Of a stretch of 64,000 nt of DNA, positions 1 to 12,924 are shown piece by piece; positions within the stretch are counted from its first letter, which is position 1, and each line of letters opens with the position of its first letter. Location: the NCBI GenBank assembly GCA_014526335.1, contig JACTAT010000195.1, forward strand, positions 53,380 through 117,379. The letters run 5' to 3'. The notes beneath the pieces were generated by a model. It was not told where the DNA came from and searched no databases. It worked only from the letters and a program-made list of their open reading frames with translations. This DNA is from Chrysaora quinquecirrha (Eukaryota; Cnidaria; Scyphozoa; Semaeostomeae; Pelagiidae). The translations under genes were made by a program, and so were the position numbers.

Positions 1-1402
1 TTCAAATGAGAAAAGGAACTTTTTCTGTCTTGTTTTGAATGAAACAAAGTGAAACAAAGATCTTGCTTCGCCAATGATTTTAAAAAAATCCTCTCTGTAA
101 TTTTCTGCACAATTTGGGTTATCGAGTAAATGTGGTCCTATGGCCGAATAAGGCTTGAGTTTAGGGTGTTTGGACCCGCAGGATGGTTGCTCTCTTTGCC
201 GAAACGTCTTCTGACGAATATCGCTGTTAGACCCTATTTCCTAATTTCTAGGAAGCACAACCTACCTATCTGGCATCACACTAGCACGAGAATTTATTAA
301 TGACAAAATTTTCTTGTACGATGGATACACAATCCCTAGGGATATGTCAACTTTCTCGGAAATGAATAATACGAAGAGACTGACATCTGGGAAACTAATA
401 GTAATGGCCTTTGAAATCAAAATCATTGACTATCTACATTTTTAAGCTTGTAAACATTTTAACATCATTTACAAATGCTGTATTGAAGATTGCAAAAGCC
501 GAAAAGCTTTTGCGTAGTTTTACATAGTTTCATATCTCTTTTCAATAATTTTATCATGGTGACGATTATGATATTTTGAAATGTTAAAGAAATTTATCGG
601 GATACGGAGATCGTTACCGGGAAACAGGATTTGACATTGCGATCAAACCAACCCCGCTCGCACCCGTCAGGAAAAACGGTATTAAAAACAACAAAAAACT
701 TTGCTTACCATTCAAGAGTCTGAATAAGTTTTTTGTATTTTCCTAAAAATGGAAAAAATGAATAATGCTATTGACAAATTCATCCATTTCACCGAATCAT
801 ATGTTTATTATAAATTTACAACTAAGTCACACTAGGGAAGGCTTTCATGGGAAAAATTAGTATCTGTTCATTGCAGCGTATTGCACTGAATTTATTGTTC
901 GAATGTTAATAGGGATGTTCACCAAATTTGTACTACAATTTCAAATTGCAAATTCAAATCAACGAAACACCAGCAGAGGAAGATATCCAGTGCAAACGAG
1001 TTTTAATCATCTCAGCTCTTTGTTGAATATTCTAATTTAACTTGAATCACTTCTTTCATAGCTACTTTCATGTTACTCATTGCTTTGTCGATTTCATGTA
1101 CCTATATTACTTGTGAAAACTTTAATTAACTTTTGTATTTTCTTCTCTTCATTTTCTAAAATATGTCTACGTACAATAAGAAGCATGTCTACACGCAAAA
1201 AAATGCTAATACCATCACACTAGAAAAATGGAAATAAATTTGTGGTACAGGGATGATACAGAATAGGGCAAAAAGCCATTGGTTAATAGATTAAAAGAAT
1301 GACCACTTGATTAGCTGCTGCGTATGAAATTATTCAATGAGCGAAGAGACAGATAAAAAACAAATTATGAACACCACAACAGCAGAAATGAAACACAAAT
1401 AT
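1..1402. other. AT-rich stretch, nothing recognised
   Basis: No open frame of convincing length, no RNA gene and no repeat structure that I can support was seen. It is AT-rich and stop-dense on both strands, like intergenic or intronic animal DNA. Confidence 0.5.
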
Positions 1403-1746
1403 GAGGCCCTGGACAAAGGAACTCAACATTTCACTGAACATGCCACTGGACATTTTTCGCGATGTTCAGTGCCAAGTGGCCAAATGAACTGGAAACTTCA
1501 CTGAACATTTGCTGAACATTTGCCGAATTCTTCCATGCGAAATTCAAGGTTTCTAATTGAAAAACTGAGACAGTTTCCGTCAATTATTAACATGCACATG
1601 TTTATATCAGATATATATTCATTATTTGTTCAGTAGAGGGCCTAACAAACTCCACATAGCACTGAACAAATTTCGTTCACCAAACATTTTTAACTTCGAT
1701 TGAACAATGTTCGGTGAAATGTTCAGTTCATTTGTTCAGGGCCTGA
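1403..1746. mobile_element. MITE-like element with ~40-bp inverted ends
   Basis: The left end begins TGAGGCCCTGGACAAAG and the right end, read on the other strand, begins TCAGGCCCTGAACAAAT. Pairing continues imperfectly through matching CTGAACATTTCAC-type blocks. The ~340 bp element has no coding capacity, and 'TGAACATTT'-like words recur inside it. A non-autonomous DNA transposon is the simplest reading. No clear target-site duplication was identified. Confidence 0.6.
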
Positions 1747-1987
1747 GATCTACTATTAATGAAATTCTAAGAGTTTGCTTGCAAGAGTTACAGTTAAAAC
1801 CGTTTAAAATTTTAACTGCAAAAAGGTAAAAATTTTTAAAGTTAAAACTGCAACTCTACTCTAAGGAAGCCTAGCCAGGCAAGGCGCAATATTAGTGTTG
1901 AATTGATAATAAACCTTGCAGTCGTTTTTATGTTTGAAGAATTCAAACATTATGTAGGGGTTTTCTGCAAACCAGAAGAAATATACC

Positions 1988-2050
1988 TACCTAGATAGAT
2001 AGATAGGTAGATAGATAGGTAGGTAGATAGATAGATAGATAGATAGATAG
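1988..2050. repeat. GATA/GGTA microsatellite
   Basis: A run of TAGA and TAGG tetranucleotides about 60 bp long lies inside the repeat family. The copy near 25970 has a much shorter GATA run at the same place, so the run varies in length between copies. Confidence 0.9.
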
Positions 2051-2251
2051 GAATCAGGAATGTTGTAACAATAAGATCGGAATTTCTATTCTCTGTGCAC
2101 ACAATTTAAACAATCATTGAGTTGATTAATTATTTTAATTGCAATTCAAATGCATACAATCAAAACAATCGAAGAGGTTGTTCCGAGTCTTCGAAATTTG
2201 GCATGAGTTTGAACAACCAACTCATTAGGAAACCATTAGCCAGCATGCGTT

Positions 2252-2850
2252 TAGACTTGCTCCAAGTCTATTTCTTAATATCCTTCTCCAAAGGTCCACA
2301 ATTCCGTGGAAACAAAGGAGAGTGCCAGAGAAATAGACTTGTACCTTTCCAGCAGTCATGAATAATTAATGAGATTCCCGCTCCAGTGGCTTGCTGATAA
2401 GAGGATTGGGGGTACTGATTTTAGATTAGTAAACAAAAGGCGAAACTTTTCTATGAAATTGAGAATAATACACTAAATGCATCTTTTCAATATGAATTGA
2501 GAGAATTAAGAACAAAAACCCCTTTGAATTTCATTCAGAGCCGTTGGCATTGGCAGCCAAATGCATCTTTTGTCAAGAAATGCCTTCCAGGAGGCAACCC
2601 CCTTGGAGATTTTATAATCTGGAAAGAGCTTTGTCATTTCTTGGTGCTGAATGGCTGATTCTCTCACTTCAGAGAGAAGCGCCACCGGACAGGATCTTGT
2701 CCGGTGACGTCAAAACACAAAAGTTTTATCTCATTAATTATTCATGACTGCGGAAAGGTACAAGTCTATTTCTCTGGCACTCTCCTTTGTTAACACGGAA
2801 TGGTGGACCTTTGGAGAAGGATATTAAGAAATAGACTTGGAGCAAGTCTA
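2252..2850. mobile_element. Foldback element with ~120-bp inverted ends
   Basis: The left arm (2252 to about 2372, starting TAGACTTGCTCCAAG) is repeated in inverted orientation at about 2730-2850 with few mismatches. The ~355-bp centre is non-coding. It is nested in the larger repeat: the sister copy at 25912-26602 lacks it and instead has about 105 bp of different sequence at the same point. The structure is that of a long-TIR MITE or foldback transposon. Confidence 0.75.
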
Positions 2851-3151
2851 GAATCGGAGGGAACAAAAGGGACAAAGTAGAAATCGGTGGGAATAAATGA
2901 GAACGAGAGGTGACAAGGTGGAACAAACAGGGAATCACTGAAGGAACAACTCAGAAAAAAGGAAATTACCGCCAACAAGCGAGAGCAAATTGAAACTAAA
3001 TGGGGATCAACGACGATTGCGGGGGAAAGCAGGAACAAAGCCTGAAACAGCTAGAATCACAGGGAACAATTGTGGAGATTTATCCACACTGCAAGCTGCA
3101 ATGTTTAGGCTTATCTCAGGCTGATCTTTGCTGATCTCATTCTTCAAACAT

Positions 3152-5085
3152 GGCTAATGGGTACCTTTAATTCGTTTCTAGCGTTACGATCACGTCTCAA
3201 CAAAAAACCTTATAGATGAATAGAAATAGAAATAGAAACAATGAATAGAAATATACAACTCAATTATTTTGTACTTGTGTTTGCACTTACCACAATCATG
3301 TTTGACGAAGTTAAAAAGTTATTTGACATATTTGATAATTGAAAGAAAAACTAGTTGACATTTTTCTAAGTACATTATTTTCCGAAAAAACAATAATTTG
3401 CTTAAACATTCATGTTTTAAGTATTGCAAGAAAAATCCTTTTATTGTAGATTCTAAAATTTTGTTTAAATTCGCCTCATCTGGTGGTCAAATGATGAAAG
3501 AAATTTTTCAAATTTTAGCTTAATAGCTTTTTTCTAACATATTTTAAATTTATTTAAAGATTTCGAGAATTCCCACAATTTTAATTTTTTCGAATTTCCT
3601 TCTGTTTTAAGGGTGCATTACTCGTAGTAATTTTTTGCCATACCGGTACCCCAAAAAGGTCGTACTTTAACAGTAACAATAGCAATGCATCCTATTCTCT
3701 CTGATATTATAGTAGATCTGGAAAACTTCGCAGAAATGTTGAATTCAGGTAAAATAAAGTCTCCCTTCAAGTGGACCAGATGGAGTCAAAATCACATGAG
3801 AATGAACATGTCGAAAATCCGAGTTTTTCATTTTTGAACCTTTATAATTCATATTGATGACGTTGGAATCATATGAAAAATACAAACTCTGAAAGAACAT
3901 TTGGTAATGAAGGGTAATAAATATAGAAACATAGTCATGTATATACCAAAATAACACAGAATAGAACATTCCATTTTTGGGGTTGCTTCAGCGCCCCGAA
4001 AATCATTGTGCGACAACTACAAAAACTTCCAAGCCAGATTATCTTTGAAGGTTGAAGAGCATTAACCAAAGTGTGCCTTTTTTAACCATGCCTCATTACT
4101 ATTTCAGTGAAAACCTTGATCATCTTCGTAGACAAAAAATGGACAGTTCTCCGCAAAATCTTACATTAAAATTGCTTCTCCTTCTTTCAAAGCTGCCTCT
4201 CTTTTTGAAACATTCACTTTCATTCTTGGCAACAAAATGATGCTCCGTCAGTTGGAGAAAAATGGTACACAAACTGTAGATACAATCTTGAAATTAATTT
4301 TCCTTTTCCAATAGCTTGCTTCTGCCTCTACTAACCCACTATTTGTATTTGATTGTCAAATAGGTGGTGCACCACTTCTGTCGATGCTCATTTAAACAAT
4401 ATTTCAGTACTGATGATGCCGGGAAATCATCACAATGGTGAAACGTGCACTTCTAACTCTGCACATCGCATATAACCAACTTCGTTATTTCTTGATAATC
4501 AAGGAATGATCAACCGCGAAAGCTTGACATTGTAGTGTTATGTGCACACACAAGCATTGTGAGAGCCTGAAGAACCTTATGAAATCCATCATTTTGGTGT
4601 TGCAAATTTAGAAAATGAAAAACTTGGCCTTGGGACGTTCTATCTTAAGTAATGCGTAAATTTCTGATATATTTGTAAGTAAAAACCACCTACGTATTTT
4701 TTCCCTTGTTCCATCAGGATTTATATGGTTACACAGTTCTTAGGGCACAATCTGCTTTTTCGCCATTTTCAAAGTTCTTAATAATTTCATGGTCAAATCA
4801 TTGATCCTTATTCTTAGAATATTAACATGGGGTTGACAGAATCCAGAATCCTCTTTTGTGGTTTATTCATTTTGCCTGTTGAACAGTGAATTGGCGGTAA
4901 CATTAAAATAATCGGCTGTCCGTGGAATTGACCAATAATCTCGAACTAGAGCAAGCATCAGAACTTCTTTATCGCCATCACTTAGCCCCATTTTTCCACT
5001 GATGAATCTTATCAGCCGTCCACAAGTATCACATTCTAAGAAAAGGGGCCATGCAAATACCTCAAAGGAATTTTCGGAATTCACC
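3152..5085. other. AT-rich intergenic sequence, nothing recognised
   Basis: Only short, non-conserved frames are present. The last ~100 bases before 5085 may be a decayed upstream part of the Penelope-like element, since the open frame extends back to about 5002, but no motif is recognisable there. Confidence 0.45.
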
Positions 5086-6417
5086 CTTAATGTTGAGATA
5101 GAGGGAGATGAAATGATGATATCTTTCGATGTCACCTCGCTATATACTAACGTGCCTATTAAGGACTCTTTGAGAATCATAAGTGATTTGCTCCGGAAAA
5201 GACAGAGATCTAAGCAAAAAAACTTTACCTGTGGATCAGTTGATTGAAATGATAGAATTCGACTTAACTACCACTTGGTTCAAATTCAATTGGAAGTTTA
5301 TCTCACAAACAGATGGAGTAGCAATAGCAAAACCTGCCTCTTCTGTTGCTGCTGAGATTTTTAGGCAAGAAAAAGAATCTTTTGCCCTTGATTCATACAG
5401 TGAGAAACCAAAAGTATGGGAGAGATACGTAGATGATGTGTTCGTGATTATGAAGAGGGACAAGATGGAAGATTTCCATAAGCACATCAATTCCCTACAT
5501 GTGAAATTGAAATTCACTACAGAGGTAGAGAATGAAGGAAAGCTAGCCTTCCTTGACACTGAGATTCAACGGAATGCCAATAAAAGTCTAAGCGTATCAG
5601 TGTACAGGAAGCCCACTCACACTGACCAATACCTGAACGCGAACTCGCATCACTTAGACAGTGTAAAAAACAGTGTCATATCTTCTCTCTTCAACAGAGC
5701 AAGATCTATCACGAGCAATCTTGATGATCTAGATAATGAGTAGAAAAGGATCTCAAGCGTTCAAAAGGCCTATGAATATAAACAAGAAGATATACGCAAG
5801 GTCACGAGAAAAATCTCAAAGCCCAGACAGGATATTGAGGCTGACAAAGAGGAGCCTAAAGTTCTATGAACCTGTCATACATCAGAGCGACAAGTGAAAA
5901 AATTTGTCGATCTTTGTCCAAATAAAATATAAGGTGTACTTTTTATTCCCTTAATACACTTAAAAAGTCGCTTTCAAGACCAAAAGAAAGAGTTGACGAT
6001 CTTGAAAAATCAAACGTGGTATACAAAATACCATGTAGAGATCGTCCTAAATCATATATAGGACAATCGAAAAGAGAGACAGGAACTAGGCTCAAAGAAC
6101 ATAAATCAAATGTGACCCATGGTCGAATTGACAAAAGTGATCTTGCCAATCATTGTTGGACGGAAAAACACCAGATGGATTGTGATAACATTTCAGTGAT
6201 TGATGAAGATAAGAACTGGAAAAACAGACTTGTTAAAGAAAACATTCACTCAGTTCTATTAACTCCTTGTAAAAATCAAGTATCTTATTCAATCCCAGAA
6301 ATCTGGTTCAATAACATAGGAATTTCGAGCTTCCTCGCAGGTCCGGTTAATTTCAGACCTCTCAATCCGACCTTTGCAATAAATAGAAAAGAAACTACAT
6401 TTCTCATTGCCCAATGA
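5086..6417 (+). pseudogene. Penelope-like retroelement: RT plus GIY-YIG nuclease, decayed
   Basis: Reverse transcriptase motif A appears as SFDVTSLYTNVP near 5120-5160, motif C as WERYVDDVFVIMK near 5420-5455, and a following FLDTEI block near 5550 leads into VYRKPTHTDQYLN. After stops and a frame change, a GIY-YIG endonuclease frame follows (6016-6417) with VYKIPC, SYIGQSKRETGTRLKEH and an NH near 6150. RT followed by GIY-YIG is the hallmark order of Penelope-like elements. The frame is broken near 5180 and again after 5743, and the N-terminal half is missing, so it is an inactive 5'-truncated relic. Confidence 0.8.
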
Positions 6418-9400
6418 TGGGAGACTGATCTCTCAAGAAACGTTGTCCTACTAAATATCAAAGGCGTGTCATGATACGTGGTACTATCATGCCGCATACA
6501 GTGTCAGAAACAGCCTTGATAAGTCCGAATATATTTACTACAACATTCTTTGTTTGAATCAAGAAGTGATGGCTCGTCAAGTGCAACTGCGACTACTTGA
6601 CTAAACTTGCTGGTCACATCACTTATATTCCGCTTTCTAAGACTTGCCGCCTCATTTGTACCTGCCTAAAAAGTTTTGAACGGTGAACACTCTTACACTT
6701 CTAATGGTTATTTGATTATATCTGTGGTTATTTGATTATATTTGATTATATTCTAAAGAAGGCTCAGCAACTACTACGGTTTCTATATCACTTTCAGCTT
6801 CAGCGTTATCTTCCTCTTTCCAATACAATTTCAGCGTTGACAGCGGAAGTATATTTCTTAGTTTCTGCAGAGGCGAAAGCACAATTTTCATTTAACCTTT
6901 GAGCTTCTGATATGGCTCATTCCATGAAAAGTTTTGTCTACTATGGCTCCCGGATATTTACTTTCAGGACCCGTATGATTGGATCTCCTTTTAATTTTAT
7001 CTCAATTGTTTCCGAGATACGTATGTAGTCTGTAGTCAACCTCGGTTTTAAAATCGTCGCAGAATTCAACAACATCTTCAGCAGAACAGGTTACACTGGT
7101 ATCCTTTTCGTACATATGTATATAGTGTGAATTTTTTGAGGCACTGTTCAAAATCATTTACATACAAGAACCACGCACGGAACAGCAAGGAAATATGCTT
7201 TCCAGACAACGGATACCTTTTCTAACGGTATATTCATTGGCAAAGCGTTGTGTTTTATCTCTCAACTACATGCTTAAATAATTTGCCTGGTTTTTGCAAT
7301 TTTTTTCAAAATTTGCAGTTGCCATTAATTGTTTTGTTAAATGACACATAACTGATACAATGGTTGTTTCAAAAAGCCCGTGTTAAGAGATTTTACACAA
7401 CAGGCTTAAAGTGTTACTTTTGCATCTAGGATAGTCCTGAAATATTTCTTTATATCTTAAAACGCATTCTTCAGATATTTTTTATTAAAGAAATCTGCAT
7501 TTTCTACATTGTTTTGGAAAATGTAAATAACAGTCAGTATCTTTGCTACATTTGCTGTTTAGTAGAGGCACACTTGGAGCCACCTATTTCAACAAATTTT
7601 CACCTTTGCAGAGAAATTAATGAACTGGGTCTACTAAATGCTTTAAGATATCTGAGAATGTAAGCAATGACCTATATCAGAGAATTCATTATTTGCAAAA
7701 AAGTTGTGACAGAGCACCTAGATTAACAATCACTCACCTTCAAAGGGCTTGCTTTAGAATAAAACCCACAGACAGATTTTGCTCCACCTGGAAAAAACAT
7801 TTCAAAATTGTAACAACTGTCGAATTGACATAAGCATTCATGTAAAAATCGAAATGGTAGAATTTTCTAAAAACCAGAGTACAGATATCTTTCAGGAATT
7901 TTAAAAAATTGCCAAGCAATACCATTGAAATAAGATAAACAGCATAGCACACAGAATACTACTGAGGTATTAGATACATTAACATATACATACAAGTTGC
8001 TTTAATATTGTTTCAAAAATTACTTAACAGAAACATTGAAAAGCAGAAACATTTTGAAACATAATCAGCTGACATCCATCATCTTACAAATGTCAGAAAC
8101 AAGACGAAATATGACAATGGAAAAAATGCAAATTTTTGTAAGACAAAAGGAGTTGTTTTCTCATTTGGATTTGTTGGATAATGCTTTACACATCTTGCTT
8201 TATATTGTGAGCTTTTTGATTGTCAAAATGTGCTGACAGTCAAGCTTCACTTTGTTTTATTGATAGGTGCATTTTAATTGGCATCTAGGAAAAAACTAAA
8301 GCTGGGCAAAAGTGTGGAAACGCGAGACTAAAAAACAGTTGTCTTGGGCCCAAAAGAAAAAATTTATATAACAGAGCTAGGAGGTACAGATTGGCATACG
8401 ATGTTGCACCTTAACAAATGAAAAAGTAGAAGAAGGAGGACTCAGCAGCTTCCTTTAAATTCGAGACAATGATATACAATGTTTGCCACTTCAACAATTT
8501 TAAATAAAAATAAAGACTGGAGGACTTCTTTGTTATTTTTGTCAAAAGAACTATCAAAAATTTTAAAGCAGTGTGTCTTTTCGAAATGTTAAGAAAAATA
8601 TTTCATCATACTGTTTCAAAAGCAGTGATGGGATACCTATCTTTCTTGACTGCCGACTAAACGTTTTTTCATTGCTAAAAGCGAAATCATGATAACAAGA
8701 AATTATTATGTAGTCATGGAGATACGAACTAAGCGGATATGACGAAAATCTCTGTGAAAATCAGGCAAGCGTTTAGATTCTTTCAGATTTTCTCTGACTT
8801 TCTGATGAAAGATATTCACCTCACTTTGACTACATGTCTTTACATAAAAAGAGGCCAAAAAGTGCATGTGGTGTTCAACAGCTATTTTCAAGAAGGAGCA
8901 AAAAATAGAAATACTGCCAAAATGCTTATGAAATGTGAAAAACTGGCAAAAAAATTTATACAGAATCCAGAAAAAATTTTTATTCACCTCATTTTGACAC
9001 TTAGGTATTTGCAATGAACAGTGTCAAAAAAGACAAGTTCTCTTAGGCCGTTCTCTTCATCTTCAAAATAGTTTAATTTGGATCAAAGATCTTTGAAAAG
9101 TAGAAAAACTGGGGAAAAATTACTGTCTAGAAATGGACTTTTCATATTTTTTGGCAATTTTACCTGACCTTTTTTCACCTCACATTGACACCCTATACTT
9201 CTCTTGGTAGATATTTTAAAGGCAGTCTGTCCTGTTGAATTTCAACAGTGAATTTTGTACGGCCATACGAAATTCGCATGAGAGATTTTTGCAAATCACT
9301 TTGTCTTTCCAGCCAATCAGAGCCCATATCAACAATTTTCAGCACAGCGCTCGACTTGCGAATGCAAAGCAGAGTGAAAATGGCCAAGCAAATGACATTA

Positions 9401-9475
9401 CCGAGGAAATAAAGTCAGATAAAGTGCAGAAATTGTTGGCAGAATTCATTTGGGGATTATTGTAAACTCAAATCA
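6418..9475. other. Intergenic AT-rich sequence with a weak degenerate repeat
   Basis: No gene was recognised. Between about 8700 and 9190 the phrase TTCACCTCA(C/T)(T/A)TTGAC recurs three times (near 8817, 8983 and 9175). Each is preceded by a similar GAAAAACTGG(C/G) stretch, suggesting an old tandem duplication of roughly 170-190 bp. A short direct repeat built on TTATTTGATTATAT lies at about 6710-6750. Confidence 0.4.
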
Positions 9476-9832
9476 AACCTGATATGATTGAACTGCTATT
9501 CTTGATTGCTCCTGTGTGAGATATTCAAGAATGGTCTCTTCAGTGTCTTGTAAAGGCCGTTTGCGGGATTGGTGTAAAAGTAGTTGGGCAAAGTAGTTTT
9601 CGCTCTGCAGGAAAGTTGTGTTAACAGAATTTTTTGTATTGGATGGGGGTTTTCGGCGCAAATCGAGTGTTTCTCCTTTTAAATGATGAGGTAAATGAAG
9701 GCTAAAAACATTAATAGGCCTGTTTACATTCTGCTCCTGCAAGAGGCATTGATTTTCCATTAATCTATTCAAAAGAAATTTGAATTTGAACAAATCAATT
9801 TCTAAAGATGCTCTTTTCATCTTCCACCTATT
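9476..9832 (-). CDS. Candidate coding exon of an unrecognised gene
   Basis: On the minus strand an open stretch of about 119 codons is bounded by plausible splice sites. An acceptor-like TTCATAATAG lies just 5' of the exon near 9833, and the exon closes with CAG before GTTTGA near 9475. Composition is protein-like, with charged and polar residues such as ENYFAQLLLHQSRKRP and EETILEYLTQEQ. I do not recognise the family. No partner exons were identified with confidence on either side. It could be a chance open frame; an RNA-seq junction at either edge would decide. Confidence 0.3.
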
Positions 9833-11134
9833 ATGAAGTACAAAAGAAAATGCAATGTCATTAAACTTGCTTGCATCACCACACCAATTGTTCTGTCAAC
9901 CAATAGCTGAAGGGGAAAGACTGCCTTTAAGTTGCATAAAGCTGTTTCTCAAACATATTTTAAAAATATTATTTCATGCCGCAGAAGATTGAAAAGTAAA
10001 AAAATTGGTGTAGAAATTGACAGAGAATCCAATGGTTATTTTTGCCTAATTTTCAGAGTCTTCTTTCGAAATTTATTCCCCGTAATGTGGACCCCCTGTC
10101 CTGAACTCAATCCTGAACCAAATCCTGAACCCCAAACTAGAATCAATGCAATGATTTCCTAGTCCTTCAACATTTTCAAATATGTAGGTAACCCAACCCA
10201 TCTGCACCCCAGATTGGAAAGTTTGCAATGTGCTCACTCGAGATTTCAGCCGCAGCTCTAGCTGCATATTTTCTCAAAATTTGCCTCAGCCGCAGCTACA
10301 GCCACACAATTTTTAAATTTGACAATAGCCACACAGAAAGATTAAATTCCTGCACCCCGCACCCGCACTTGCTGTGAATGCTCTAGGAGACTAGAGCCGC
10401 ACCAAAAATAATCCCAAATTGATCTCAGCCGCTCATTTAGCAAACTTTATAATCTGGTCTGCAACCATCTCCCCCTCCCTGGGGGTCCCCCACCCCTCTA
10501 GATCTAGACAATGTTATAAGGCAAAAAAACTTTTCAAAAGTGCGGCGATTTGTGCTTAGTGCATCAATTTTACTTTTTCAAAACAAAAACTGCCTGCTAG
10601 AAGTTTAACTCAGATGTCATTCATTTCATTTCAGGCTTCTCCAGATCCAGAACAACTTTTGCCGCTGAACCTCATTTTAAAAAGAATGAAATCAATTACG
10701 GAAAATTATTGTAAAAAGCATACCATAACTATAGAGGAAATTTTTAGCAAGACTTCGAATCATTCTGTTTATCTCTTGGTCTCCTAATCTAATGTGCTTT
10801 CGGCACGGTTATTTCAACGTGATCTCAAGAAATTTAGGCCTTCTACCAATGCAGCAGAGAGCGCATGCTTAGCCTCAATTTGAGGACGAGGCATGAAATA
10901 TTTAACCCCCCTGAATTTTTATTTTTTAACAGTGACAAGTATGTGGAATTCTTCTTTTTCCGGGGACCGGACTCGTTGCTTTTTAGCTGATGAAGACAGT
11001 TTGCGGTGGATGAAGATAACTGACCATCCTTTCTGAACTGCATGCAAAGAGAGTGAAGTTTTCTGGAAGTAAATCAGGCTCTATTTCTGAACATATAGAT
11101 GGATTATTAGAAAATTCAGAGGCAAATTTTAGAT
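9833..11134. other. Intergenic, upstream of the SMIM8-like gene
   Basis: No gene was recognised. About 10085-10140 has repeated CCTGAACYCAA words and 10240-10320 repeated CAGCCGCAGCT words, both low-complexity. The promoter and any 5' non-coding exon of the downstream SMIM8-like gene may lie here, but no promoter element could be assigned. Confidence 0.4.
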
Positions 11135-11362
11135 ATGGCTTCTAATCAACCAAAACAACCAAGAATTCGATCAACTTTGGCATTCCGTATAATAAACCCT
11201 GAACTTTTCGTAAAACCAAACAAATTTGTAATGGGATTTGGTTTGGTTTGCATTGCTGGCTGTGCACTTTTTCTCTTCAATATGAACTTAAAGGAAGGTG
11301 ATAAAAACATTAGATTTTCAGTTGAAACTGGACAGACATCAACTAGAAGCAAATGGGACTGA
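11135..11362 (+). CDS. SMIM8: Small integral membrane protein 8 homologue
   Basis: This is a 75-residue single-exon protein. The block NPELFVKPNKFVMGFGLV (residues 21-38) and the C-terminal SKWD (72-75) match the SMIM8 family (formerly C6orf162), whose members carry the same NPELF.KPNK.VM.FGLV core and end in SKWD. One hydrophobic membrane segment spans about residues 32-50. The basic, polar N-terminus is shorter than in vertebrates (about 97 residues). The start ATG has a good context (GATATGG, purine at -3, G at +4). The function of SMIM8 is not established; it is a predicted single-pass membrane protein. The gene appears intact. Confidence 0.9.
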   Translation: MASNQPKQPRIRSTLAFRIINPELFVKPNKFVMGFGLVCIAGCALFLFNMNLKEGDKNIRFSVETGQTSTRSKWD

Positions 11363-11468
11363 CAGATGAAAGATTCAAGACTCAGTGTTCTTGTTGTTAT
11401 TGATTTGGTGGTGACAGACAACAGTTGTTTATTGATTATGTGGTCACAACTGTCGATTTGCTGTTGTA

Positions 11469-11479
11469 AATAAAATAAA
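11469..11479 (+). terminator. Overlapping AATAAA polyadenylation signals
   Basis: Two overlapping AATAAA hexamers lie about 107 bases after the SMIM8 stop codon, with a GT/T-rich stretch following. This is a normal place for 3' end formation of that gene. Confidence 0.6.
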
Positions 11480-12522
11480 GTTCTTCTGAACATTGATTGT
11501 TCAAGCCCCCTTATACTGGGGGATTTCTCATTCTTATGACTCAAAATGTAAAAATAAAACCTTCCTTCTAAAGGTTTTTCTTTAGAGTAACAACATTTTG
11601 GGGTTTATCCATCTTAGCCTGTCTGTGGTTGACAAAACATGTGTAAAAAAAGGTCAACATTTTGGCAAGGCTGCAGTTAAGCAGACCGTTTGGTTTAGGG
11701 TTAGACTTTGAGAGCCTCAGTGAACCTCCAAGCCTTGAGTCAGCTCTAGCCTAGCACCTTCTACGTAAATGGAAACAATAACAGATCTACTAACTGTTTA
11801 AACTTTGGAATTTGATGAGTTCCAACAAAATTTATGGGCTGAATGGAATTTACCTGATTCCATTATGCCCATTTATATTTTTCATACCTTATTCATTTGT
11901 TAGCCAAATATATTCAGTTTATTTGAATGTAAAGGATTGCTCAAAACTACCATGGTTTATCTCTCTCAATATGCATGTTTAGTTGAACCATAGAAGTACT
12001 GCAGAGTACTAGGACCATAAAAGTACCACAGAGTACTTTTTAATTTTGCAAGGAAATTAAAAAAAAATCATTGATTTTATACTGTAAAATATGAGTTTTA
12101 CAAATATTATTCAGTAATCAAATAATCACACTATTTATGCATCAAAAAAGCAGCTTAAATATTAGATATTAAATTGTTACTATTACAATGTAAACTTTTT
12201 ATGAAAAAAAAACTCTGAATAGATAAGAAAAAAAACGTCACAAAAATTGTTTCACAAATCAAGAAGAATAATCTATCATTTCACAATATATCAAAACATT
12301 AAATTTAAGTCAAAGACTATTATATCATTTAAAGTTAATAAAATTTCATTTTATAAACAACATAGAAAAATCTGAAAAAGACTTATAAAAAATTTGTAAA
12401 AGTAATTCCAGGAGTGATGAAAAGTTTTGGTTAAAAAAGTGTTACATTCTTTGAGATAAAACATTGAATTTTTAAACTTGTTTGCTTATCAATGTGGAAA
12501 TTCATTTTTGATTGGTATCAGC
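11480..12522. other. Intergenic, AT-rich
   Basis: No gene seen. Near 11990-12040 an AGTAC(T/C)RCAGAGTACT phrase is repeated, a small local duplication. Confidence 0.4.
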
Positions 12523-12924
12523 TACCTTAAGGTTGAATTAATTTTCGCGGGAACTTATTTTTGCGGATTTTTTTTCTCAGAAATTTCGTGGAAAAAACGG
12601 AATTTATTTTCGTGGTTTGTCGCGGTGAAGGGAATTTCACGAGAACTTATTTTTGCGGATCAAATTATTTTCATATAAAAAGAAAAGGAAACAAGGAATA
12701 TTTTGAGTGCCTTTCTTTCTTTTTTTGACTAGAAACCTTACAAACGATACAAATGATACTGTAAATACAAAAGCAAAAACCATATTTTGTTTTTCAGTGA
12801 AATATTTCCCTATAATTGGCAAAAGCCTTCAAAATGTTCTGATTTTTTTTAAATTTTTGATATTGACCAAAATCCGCGAAAACTGTGAAAATTAATTCCC
12901 GCGAAAATTAATTCCCTTAAGGTA
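12523..12924. mobile_element. MITE, ~402 bp, TACCTTAAGG ends
   Basis: Inverted ends TACCTTAAGG...AATTAATTTTCGCGGGAA (12523-12552) and the complementary CGCGAAAATTAATTCCCTTAAGGTA (12900-12924) flank a non-coding interior with repeated TTATTTTTGCGGA and TTTCGYGG words. TA at both tips fits a TA target-site duplication as in Tc1/mariner-type elements. This is a non-autonomous DNA transposon. Confidence 0.75.

Larger units (their letters stand above)
1930..3151. mobile_element. Non-autonomous repeat family, copy 1 (interrupted)
   Basis: The ends are perfect 13-bp inverted repeats, ATGTTTGAAGAAT at 1930-1942 and its complement at 3139-3151. A second copy with the same ends lies at 25912-26602, and the two align over the GATAG run, the stretch around 2060-2247, and 2853-3151. 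This copy is longer because a foldback element sits inside it at 2252-2850. No coding frame is seen, so this is probably a non-autonomous DNA transposon. Confidence 0.65.
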
